A DNA stretch of 64,000 bases. It comes from Streptomyces hygroscopicus subsp. hygroscopicus. Lineage in GTDB: Bacteria > Actinomycetota > Actinomycetes > Streptomycetales > Streptomycetaceae. The notes under the pieces were generated by a model, which ran no database searches, was not told the origin of the DNA, and saw only the letters and a program-made list of their open reading frames with translations. The stretch covers positions 248,001 through 312,000 of the forward strand of contig NZ_BSSM01000009.1 in NCBI RefSeq assembly GCF_030269125.1. The letters are read 5' to 3'. The number at the start of each line of letters is the position of its first letter. The first letter of the stretch is position 1. Below, piece by piece: positions 42,524-49,706 of the stretch. The position numbers and the translations under genes were made by a program.

Positions 42524-45143
42524 CCTTGCCGGTGGGCGTGTAGCGGGTGCCCCAGCGGTGGGTCATCTGGGCGATGATGTACAGCCCCCGGCCGCCCTCG
42601 TCGTCGCTCGCCGCGTGCCGCAGGTTGGGCGTGGTGTGCCCGGTGTCGGAGACCTCGCAGGTCAGGGTGCGGTCGCGGATCAGGCGGACCTGGATGGGGC
42701 CGCCGACGTAGCGGATGGCGTTGGTGACGAGTTCGCTGACGATGACCTCGGTGGTGAAGGCCAGCTCGTCCAGCCCCCAGTCGTCCAGCTGCTTGCTGAC
42801 GCCGCTGCGCAGGGCGGCGACCGCGGCGGGGTCGGCGGCCGGTTCCCACTGGGCGAGCCGGGTGCGGTCGAGCAGCCGGGTGCGGGCCAGCAGCAGTGTC
42901 GCGTCCTCGTCCACGGCGCCGGGCAGCATCGCGTTCACCGTCTGCTCGCACAGCTCGGCCAGGGATCCCTGGCGGCCGGAGAGGATGCCGGCGAGCCGGC
43001 ACAGACCCGGGTCCCGCTGGTGGTCGGTGGCCTGGAGGAGCCCCGCGGTGAACAGGGCGAGGACGCTGCCCGGGGCGAGCCGCAGCTCGGTGCTCTGGTA
43101 GGGCAGGCCGCCGACGCCCAGTGGTGGCCCCGGCGGCACGTCGATGCTCCGGGCGACGCCCGTGTCCCCGGCCACGAGCAGCGGCGGCGGTCCGCCCGCA
43201 CGGGCCATGCTGCACCACCCGGAGACGGGGTCGTACACCGCGTACAGGCAGGTCACCATCGCCTCGTCGGCGGGGGGCGGGGTGTGGCCCGGGACGTGGG
43301 CGGCGGCGCCCGGGGCGGCCGCGCGCTCCTGGGCGGTCTGCTCGGCGAGGTCGTCGAGGCGGGTGAGGACCTCGTCCGGGGCGAGATCCAGGCGGGCGAG
43401 GACGCGCAGGCCGGTGCGCAGGCGGCCCATGGTGGCCGCGGCGGGCAGCCCGTGCCCGAGCACGTCCCCGACGACCAGGCCCACCCGGGTGCCGGACAGC
43501 GGGATCACGTCGTACCAGTCACCGCCCACCCCGGACCCGTTGTCGGCCGGCAGGTAGCGGCTCGCCGTCTCGCACGCGGTCTGCGGGAGCAGGCGGCCGG
43601 GCAGCAGGCTGCGCTGGAGCTTGAGGGCGGTGCTGTGGCCGCGGGTGACGACCGGCAGCAGCAGGAGGCCGATCGCGAGCGCGCCGAGCCCCAGGACCGT
43701 CACCCCGCCGACCCGCCCGATCAGCGGGAGGCTGAGGGTGCTGGCGCCGTAGCCCGGTTTGGCGTAGAAGACGGCGGCGTACACGAACAGCAGGGCCATG
43801 AGCAGTCCGCCGAGCCCCGGCATCACGCCCTTGCAGATCAGGTCGCGGGTGCTGCGGGTGAGGACCTTGCGGTGGTACCAGAGGCAGGCGAAGCCGGTCA
43901 CGCCGTACTGGAAGGCGATCGCGAGGCCCACGGAGTCGACCGAGTCGGCGAGCACGTTGCGGCTGAACGACGTCAGCAGGAGCAGCAGGGCGACCGACGC
44001 GGTGCCCATCCCGATCGTGGCCCAGGTCGGGGTGAGGAACCGGCGGTGCACCCGGGCGAACCGCGCGGGCACCGCCTTGTGGACCGCCATCGAGAAGACG
44101 GTCCTGGCCAGCGGCAGGATGGTGGTCTGCGCGGAGGCCAGCGCGGAGGTCAGCACCATGAGGATCAGCAGCCGGGACAGCACGAGCCCCGCGCTGTCAC
44201 TGCCGAAGACCGCCGCGCCGAGCCCGGAGAACACGTCGTCGGCGTGGTCCGCGTTGCCGAGCCCGATGCCCGTGGTGCCGACGCCCGCGAACGCCTGGGA
44301 CGAGGTCGCCACGAGCCCGTACAGGATGAGCAGCAGCACGGGGGAGAGGACCGCGGCGCGGCCGGGGACGCGGGTGCTGTCGACGGTCTCCTCGTTGACG
44401 GACACGGCGGTGTCCCAGCCCCAGTAGATGAACACGCCCGCGAGGAGACCCGAGGTCAGGGACCTGACGGAGGACACCTCGAAGGGGTTGAACCAGGACG
44501 CGGAGACATGGATCGCGGTCGAGGGCGGGTCGGTGTAGACGCGGATCAGCGCGGCCACGGCGAACAGCAGCAGGACGGCGACCTCCAGGCACAGCAGCCA
44601 GCGCTGCACGGCGGCGGAGACCGTGATGCCGATGTAGCAGATCGTGGTGAGCAGCCCGATCCAGGCGACGCCTGCGACGGTGACCCACACCCTGCTCTCG
44701 CTGAGCCCGTTCAGCCCGACGAGCCGGAACCCGTAGACCCCGGCGATGGTGGCGAGGTTCGCCATGACGATGATGTTGGCGACGATCAGTCCCCAGCCGC
44801 CCATCCACCCCGTGCGCGGCCCGAAGGCCCGGGTGGCCCAGGCGAAGGTCGTACCGCAGTCCGCGTTGCTCGCGTTCAGCTCCCGGAAGGCGTACGCGAT
44901 CAGCAGCATCGGGACGAACGCCATCATGGTCACGATCGGCGCCTGAAGCCCGACCCCGGCCACGATGATCCCCAGCGTGGCGGCCAGGCTGTACGCCGGC
45001 CCGGTCGACGCCAGCGCGATGGCGACCGAGGAGAACATCCCCAGCGCGTTCCCCCGAAGACCCTTCCGCCCCGCCCCGGAACCCGGCGCGGGCCGCCCCC
45101 CGGACACCGCCCTGCTCCCGAAAAGCCTCACATTCGATTCCAA
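42483..45143 (-). CDS. Fusion of APC-type amino-acid permease, SpoIIE (PP2C) phosphatase and HATPase domains
   Basis: One uninterrupted 886-residue frame. Residues about 25-500 are an APC-superfamily permease with roughly 12 helices (MFSSVAIALASTGPAYSLAA at helix 1, YWGWDTAVSVNEE at helix 6). From about 507 (ALKLQRSLLPGRLLP) a SpoIIE-type PP2C phosphatase begins, with GDWYD near 541, VGDVLGHGLPAA and a late DEDATLLLAR. From about 760 an anti-sigma-like HATPase_c domain has the N-box SELVTNAIRY near 800 and DEGGRGLYII near 850. Each part is intact by eye. Phosphatases of this type normally act on anti-anti-sigma proteins and the ATPase domain resembles RsbW/SpoIIAB. The permease could therefore be the sensor of a partner-switching pathway; this is inference. 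Confidence 0.87.
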   Translation of the reverse strand: MESNVRLFGSRAVSGGRPAPGSGAGRKGLRGNALGMFSSVAIALASTGPAYSLAATLGIIVAGVGLQAPIVTMMAFVPMLLIAYAFRELNASNADCGTTFAWATRAFGPRTGWMGGWGLIVANIIVMANLATIAGVYGFRLVGLNGLSESRVWVTVAGVAWIGLLTTICYIGITVSAAVQRWLLCLEVAVLLLFAVAALIRVYTDPPSTAIHVSASWFNPFEVSSVRSLTSGLLAGVFIYWGWDTAVSVNEETVDSTRVPGRAAVLSPVLLLILYGLVATSSQAFAGVGTTGIGLGNADHADDVFSGLGAAVFGSDSAGLVLSRLLILMVLTSALASAQTTILPLARTVFSMAVHKAVPARFARVHRRFLTPTWATIGMGTASVALLLLLTSFSRNVLADSVDSVGLAIAFQYGVTGFACLWYHRKVLTRSTRDLICKGVMPGLGGLLMALLFVYAAVFYAKPGYGASTLSLPLIGRVGGVTVLGLGALAIGLLLLPVVTRGHSTALKLQRSLLPGRLLPQTACETASRYLPADNGSGVGGDWYDVIPLSGTRVGLVVGDVLGHGLPAAATMGRLRTGLRVLARLDLAPDEVLTRLDDLAEQTAQERAAAPGAAAHVPGHTPPPADEAMVTCLYAVYDPVSGWCSMARAGGPPPLLVAGDTGVARSIDVPPGPPLGVGGLPYQSTELRLAPGSVLALFTAGLLQATDHQRDPGLCRLAGILSGRQGSLAELCEQTVNAMLPGAVDEDATLLLARTRLLDRTRLAQWEPAADPAAVAALRSGVSKQLDDWGLDELAFTTEVIVSELVTNAIRYVGGPIQVRLIRDRTLTCEVSDTGHTTPNLRHAASDDEGGRGLYIIAQMTHRWGTRYTPTGKVIWAEQTLPPPPV

Positions 45144-45335
45144 CGCGGGGCTGGCCGGGGTGCAAACACAGGGACGGCGGACGGGTACGGGGCCCGGTGC
45201 CGCCCGCCCCGCACGCCAGGCCGCCCACCCGCCACGGCCCGGTCGCGTGCGCGCCCCCCGTGGGGCAGCATGAACGAGACCGGGTGATCACGGACCAACC
45301 GGACATCGACGGTTGCGCGGAAGGGAACGGATGCC

Positions 45336-45971
45336 ATGGGTAGCGGCGTGTCGAGGGGCGTACGACGGCTGCGGGGCCGGAGCGCGGGCGTGGCCGCCGC
45401 GGTCCTGGCCACCGCGGGCACCCTGACCCTCGTGGCCTGCGGCGGTGGCGGCAATGGCGGCGGCACGACCCCCACCCCCCGTCCCACGCCTCCGGCCACG
45501 GAGTCCTTCACGGGCACCCCGCCCTCCCCCCTCTCCTCGGCCGCCTCCTCCGCCATCGCCTCGGCCCGCGCGTCGGCCTCCGCCGCGTCCTCCTCCGCGT
45601 CGGCGCGGGCCGACGAGTTCGAGGCCTCGGTCGCGGCCCAGGCCGAACGGGCGAACCAAGAGGCCCACCGGCGGCTGGCGAACGTACAGGGCCGCGGCAA
45701 CGCCGCCTCCGACGTCTCCCTCACCGGCATCCCCCGCGCCGAGGTGGGCGACCTCCAGGCCGCCCACGTCAACATCCACAACTCCTCGGACCGCACGGCC
45801 GACTTCGCCGTCCAGGTCGACTTCCGGGACCCCGACGGCAAGGTCGTGGAGACCCGCTACGTGGGCGCGGAGAACGTCCGCCCCGGCCAGACCGTCCACC
45901 CCTACGCCATCAGCCACCAGCCGCCGCAGCCCGTACTGAAGCCCGAGGTGGCCAAGGCGGAGCGGTACTGA
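45336..45971 (+). CDS. Putative lipoprotein with coiled Ala/Ser segment
   Basis: A 211-residue exported lipoprotein. A basic N-terminus and hydrophobic segment end in the lipobox LVAC (Cys near 35), followed by a Gly/Thr/Pro linker and an Ala/Ser-rich helical stretch (about 65-115). The C-terminal beta domain (VNIHNSSDRTADFAVQVDFR...) resembles FxLYD-like extracellular modules, comparable in plan to the protein at 15331-15966. No enzyme motif is seen. The function is unknown. Confidence 0.75.
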   Translation: MGSGVSRGVRRLRGRSAGVAAAVLATAGTLTLVACGGGGNGGGTTPTPRPTPPATESFTGTPPSPLSSAASSAIASARASASAASSSASARADEFEASVAAQAERANQEAHRRLANVQGRGNAASDVSLTGIPRAEVGDLQAAHVNIHNSSDRTADFAVQVDFRDPDGKVVETRYVGAENVRPGQTVHPYAISHQPPQPVLKPEVAKAERY

Positions 45972-46109
45972 GTGGTCCGGCACGCCGCGATCGTCGCCGC
46001 CCGGGGCAACCGGGCCACCGGTCGGGGCGTCCGCGGCGACGGTCCGCGGGGCGCTCGCCGGAAGAGCCGCTTCCACGGGTGTGCGGAGTCGCCGGTCGGC
46101 GAGCATCCG

Positions 46110-46330
46110 GTGATCACGGCCCTCGCCGTTGCCGTACCGGCCGCGCTCCTGGCCGCCTGCTGTTCCGCCGTGGCGGCCGTGCTCCGGCAGGAGGCCGCCA
46201 CCATGCCCGGCCGGGGGTCCCTGCGGCCCCGGCCGATCTGGGCGCCGGCCCATCGACCGCTGTGGCCGGCCGGCATCGCCCCGTGTCGCCTCGCTGCGCG
46301 TCGCCGGAGGTCGGCATCGAACCGGCGCCC
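46110..46330 (+). pseudogene. N-terminal remnant of a DMT-family transporter
   Basis: A GTG at 46110 opens VITALAVAVPAALLAACCSA, then VAAVLRQEAATMP and LWPAGIA. This is the typical first helix and loop of EamA/DMT-type transporters (VTALAVAVPAALLAACCFAV..). After about 60 codons the frame turns into non-membrane, Arg-rich sequence. The remaining nine helices are absent. It occupies the 0.38-kb gap between the lipoprotein and the LuxR gene. Confidence 0.55.
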
Positions 46331-46353
46331 TGAACGGTCTCGCCCCCATGTCC

Positions 46354-49251
46354 TCAGGAGGACTCGCCGAAGGCGGCCCGTGTCATCAGGCTGGCCAGGG
46401 CCGAGCGCGAGGGGATCGAGGTCTTGCGGTAGATCGCCGACAGGTGGGTCTCGATCGTGCGGCGGCTGACGTAGAGCTTCGTGGCGATGTCCTGGTTGCT
46501 CAGACCCTCGGTCACCAGCGCGGCGATCTCGAGTTCGCGCGCCGTCAGCTGGGCCAGCACCTCGGGGACCCGCAACGAGCCCTCGACCTGGGGACGTATG
46601 AGTTCGGCCAGGTCCGACAGCAGGCGTGCGCCGCCGGCGGCGGCGATCCGGTCGGCGCGGCGCCACATGGCCACCGCGCGCGGGCCGTGCCGGGCGGCCT
46701 TCGCCAGGGGAGCGGCGCGCAGCAACGAGTACGCCTCCCACACGGTCGCGCCGCAGTGCCCGTACTCCTGTGCGGCCTCGTCGAAGAGGCGCAGGGCTTC
46801 ACGGGTGTCGCCGCGCTGCTCGGCGAGCGCGCCACCGGCGCGCAGCGCGGCCGCACGCTGGCCCCGCAGTCCCACGCGGGCCGCCTCCTCGGCGGCTCGC
46901 GCGGCCCAGCGTTCGGCCTGGCCGAGATGGCCGGTGGCGATCGCGGCGTTGACGAGTGTCTCCAGCTGGGCGGGGCGCAGCGAAGGCTGGAGCCGCCCCA
47001 GTCCGGGGCCGCCCCCGGCCTTGAGGACGGCCTCCTGGGTGCGGTACGGGTCGCCGGCCACCGAGGCCGCCTGGGCGAGCATGCACCACGCCAGTGACGC
47101 CCACCATGTGCCGCTCTCGCCGGCCGTGGCCACCGCTTCCTCGGCGGTCGCCAGGGCCCGGCCGTCGCCCAGGGGGCTTGCCAGAAGCAGGATCAGGCTC
47201 TTGACGGACAGTGTGAAGGCGAGGAGATCCCCGCTGCCGATGGCCCGTGCGATGGACTCCGCCTCCTCGGCCGACTCCAGGGCGGCCGGCAGCCGGCAGG
47301 TGTTCAGCAGCGCGTAGGCGCGGCTCATCAGCAGGTGGGGCAGCACGTGCAGTCGACCACCGCGGCGAGCGATGTCCAGCCCCCGGTTCGCGTGCCGTTC
47401 CGCGTCGGCGTAACGCTCCAGCAGCGCCTCGGACCAGGACAGCCACACCAGGGACTCGCACAGGTCGGTCAGGCTGGGGTCGGTCAGACCGTTCGCGAGC
47501 CCGGCGGCGGCGTCGGCGTACCGCTCGGCGTCCTCGGTCCTGCCCTCGTACGCCTCGCCCAGCGACGCCAGCGCCAGGACCCCCGCCTCACCGGTGAGGT
47601 CGCCGTGGGCACGGGCGACGGCGAGGGTCCGCCGGATGTCCGCCCGCACGTCGGGATAGGCGACGTTCAGCAGGGCCGACATGCCCAGCGCCAGCCCGAG
47701 GGAGACCGCCTGGCCGGGCGGCGGGCCGGGAGTGCGGGACAGTTCCCGGCGCAGCAGGGCGGTCGCCTCCGGGGAGTGCCCGAGGTGCCGTTCCATCATG
47801 GCGCACAGGGAGACGGCGTCCGCGCGCAGCGCCGGGTGCTCGTCCCCCGCCGTACTGATCACCGTGTGCAGCAGATCGCGGCTCTCGCGCAGACTGCCGC
47901 CGAGTCCGAGCGCTCTGGCCCGGGACAGCGTCCACTCGGCGCGCTGCCGCGCGTACGCGGGCCCCTCCGGCAGGAACCGCAGCACGACGCCGAGCAGGTG
48001 GGCGGCCGTGGCCGGCGCCGTGGCGGCGAACTGGGCGGCCGCTTCGCTCAGTACGGCCGCCGACGCGGGGTCCCAGTCGGCCAGCGACCGCTCGACGTGA
48101 TGGGCCCGCTCGGCCGCTGAGGCACCCCTCCTGGCCAGTTCGGCCGCCGCGCGGCGGTGGATCTCGGTACGCCGCGGGGCGGCGGTGTTCTCGTAGACCA
48201 GCGCCCGCAGCAGCGGATGCCGCAGCGTCCACCGGCCGTCCGACCCCATGCGCAGCAGATCGCGCCTGGCCAGTTCGCCCGTGCGGTCGTCGAGTCGGTC
48301 GGGTGCCGCATCTCCGGTCGTCAGGCGCAGCATGGCGGGCGTCGCGTGGTCGCCGAGCACCGACACCGCCTCGACGACCAGGCGCTGCGCCGCGGTCAGC
48401 GCGGTCAGTTCGTCCAGCAGCAGGGCACCCAGCCCGCTCGGCGCCCCGGCGGTGTCCTCACCCGGGCCGTGGGCGGTGATGCCGGGCAGCGGCGCGCCGT
48501 GCCGGTACGCGTGCAGAAGGGCCAGGAAGTACAGCGGATTGCCCTCGCTGGCGGCGTACAACTCCCGTGCGCGGCCCGGGGGCAGGTCGGGGGCCAGCGA
48601 ACCGACCGCCTCCTGCTCGCCCAGCGGGCCCAGCGCCATGGACAGCACGGTGCCGTCGTCGGCTCCGCGCGTGAGAGCGGCGGTGAGCGAGGTCGGCGTC
48701 TGCCGTCCGCGCCGCGCCAGCACGAGCAGCACCCGGCCGCGCACCGGGTGCCGGACCAGATGGTCGACGAACTCCAGGGACGCGGGATCGGCCCAGTGGA
48801 GATCGTCCAGGGTCACGAGCAGGCCGTGCCGCCTCCCGAGTCTCTCCAGCACCCCCGTGACGGCGCGGTAGAGGGCGAAGCGACTCGGTGTGCCCTCGCC
48901 CTTTGCCCGGCCCCCCGCGCCGCGGACGCCGTGCAGCACCGGCGCCGCCTCCGCCACCAGGTCCTCGTCGAGCCTCGCGAGGTCGGCGTCGGCGAACGCG
49001 TCCGTGAAGGTCTGGAACGGGGTGTTGCGCTCGAACTCCGTGGCCCTGCCCCGCAACACCGTCAGCCCCCGGCCGCGGGCCCGCGCGCGCGTCCAGCCCA
49101 GCAGCCGGCTCTTCCCGATGCCCGCTTCCCCGACGATGTCGACCACCCGGGGCACACCGTCTTCCCCCAGGCCGTCGAGCAGTCGGCCGAGCCGCTCCAG
49201 CTCCGCGGACCTGCCGGCCGGCGTCGTCGTGTCCTCGTCGCGTATCGGCAT
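46354..49251 (-). CDS. LuxR-family (LAL-type) ATPase regulator of the lanthipeptide cluster
   Basis: A 965-residue large ATP-binding LuxR regulator. Near the N-terminus is an AAA/STAND ATPase with Walker A GEAGIGKS (about residue 40) and Walker B LLVTLDDLHWAD. Helical TPR-like repeats follow, and a C-terminal LuxR helix-turn-helix lies at about 905-960 (LTARELEIAALVTEGLSNQD, VSRRTIETHLSAIYRK). It is divergent from the class III lanthipeptide precursor, sharing a 192-bp promoter region. It is the likely pathway activator. A second protein of the same class is at the other end of the cluster. Confidence 0.92.
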   Translation of the reverse strand: MPIRDEDTTTPAGRSAELERLGRLLDGLGEDGVPRVVDIVGEAGIGKSRLLGWTRARARGRGLTVLRGRATEFERNTPFQTFTDAFADADLARLDEDLVAEAAPVLHGVRGAGGRAKGEGTPSRFALYRAVTGVLERLGRRHGLLVTLDDLHWADPASLEFVDHLVRHPVRGRVLLVLARRGRQTPTSLTAALTRGADDGTVLSMALGPLGEQEAVGSLAPDLPPGRARELYAASEGNPLYFLALLHAYRHGAPLPGITAHGPGEDTAGAPSGLGALLLDELTALTAAQRLVVEAVSVLGDHATPAMLRLTTGDAAPDRLDDRTGELARRDLLRMGSDGRWTLRHPLLRALVYENTAAPRRTEIHRRAAAELARRGASAAERAHHVERSLADWDPASAAVLSEAAAQFAATAPATAAHLLGVVLRFLPEGPAYARQRAEWTLSRARALGLGGSLRESRDLLHTVISTAGDEHPALRADAVSLCAMMERHLGHSPEATALLRRELSRTPGPPPGQAVSLGLALGMSALLNVAYPDVRADIRRTLAVARAHGDLTGEAGVLALASLGEAYEGRTEDAERYADAAAGLANGLTDPSLTDLCESLVWLSWSEALLERYADAERHANRGLDIARRGGRLHVLPHLLMSRAYALLNTCRLPAALESAEEAESIARAIGSGDLLAFTLSVKSLILLLASPLGDGRALATAEEAVATAGESGTWWASLAWCMLAQAASVAGDPYRTQEAVLKAGGGPGLGRLQPSLRPAQLETLVNAAIATGHLGQAERWAARAAEEAARVGLRGQRAAALRAGGALAEQRGDTREALRLFDEAAQEYGHCGATVWEAYSLLRAAPLAKAARHGPRAVAMWRRADRIAAAGGARLLSDLAELIRPQVEGSLRVPEVLAQLTARELEIAALVTEGLSNQDIATKLYVSRRTIETHLSAIYRKTSIPSRSALASLMTRAAFGESS

Positions 49252-49333
49252 CCCACGCCCCTGTCCTTCGGCGTCCGCCTACCCGGGGCACCCTGCTTTT
49301 TCGGCAGGAAGCCCGGATGTCGGGACGCACGGT

Positions 49334-49351
49334 GATCCGGAATGCCGGATC
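49334..49351. promoter_or_regulatory. Inverted repeat between LuxR gene and lanA
   Basis: GATCCGG AATG CCGGATC has 7-bp perfect arms and a 4-bp spacer, about 95 bp upstream of the precursor start and in the divergent region. It is a plausible LuxR-type operator. Confidence 0.5.
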
Positions 49352-49443
49352 CAAACCGTTGGTAGACCGTCTCTGAATCGGATCTTCCTAGCTTCGGGGG
49401 TGTCCGCGAAATCCGCTGACGCCGTTACCCGAAGGAGATCTCC

Positions 49444-49587
49444 ATGGCCGAGAACACCGAGCCCACCGCCGACGAGACCGAGGTCGAGGCGCACGCCGAG
49501 TCCGTCCTGCCGCTCCAGGAGCTGACGTCCCCCGAGCCCGACGGCCTGGTGGAGTCCGGGAAGAGCACCGCCAGCATCGTCTGCTGA
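49444..49587 (+). CDS. Class III lanthipeptide precursor (LanA)
   Basis: A 47-residue peptide upstream of a LanKC gene. The leader is acidic and contains SVLPLQELT, matching the hydrophobic-x-LQ-hydrophobic box of class III leaders. The C-terminus is SGKSTASIVC. Ser41, Ser44 and Cys47 form one S-x-x-S-x-x-C motif, the labionin-type pattern; other Ser residues (29, 38) could be dehydrated. AAGGAG lies about 7 nt before the ATG. It is too small for most gene callers. The absence of a second SxxSxxC and of Cys elsewhere predicts a single ring at the C-terminal end. Confidence 0.85.
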   Translation: MAENTEPTADETEVEAHAESVLPLQELTSPEPDGLVESGKSTASIVC

Positions 49588-49598
49588 CTGCCCTCTCC

Positions 49599-49641
49599 GG
49601 CGGGGTGCGCGGCCGCTGTCACCGCGGTCTCGCACCCCGCC
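49599..49641 (+). terminator. Stem-loop between lanA and lanKC
   Basis: GGCGGGGTGCG (49599-49609) pairs perfectly with CGCACCCCGCC (49631-49641) across a 21-nt loop, starting 12 bp after the precursor stop. It probably attenuates read-through so that precursor mRNA exceeds that of the synthetase. Confidence 0.7.
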
Positions 49642-49706
49642 GCCCGCGCACCGCGCGGCCACCCGGTCTCCCCCGTTCTGCTCGACGTCCCGTCCCGGAG
49701 GGGCTC

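Noticed and set aside
42558..45287. 909-codon plus-strand frame opposite the permease-phosphatase fusion
   Set aside because: Low-complexity Gly/Arg/Gln sequence; the minus-strand frame contains all the conserved motifs.
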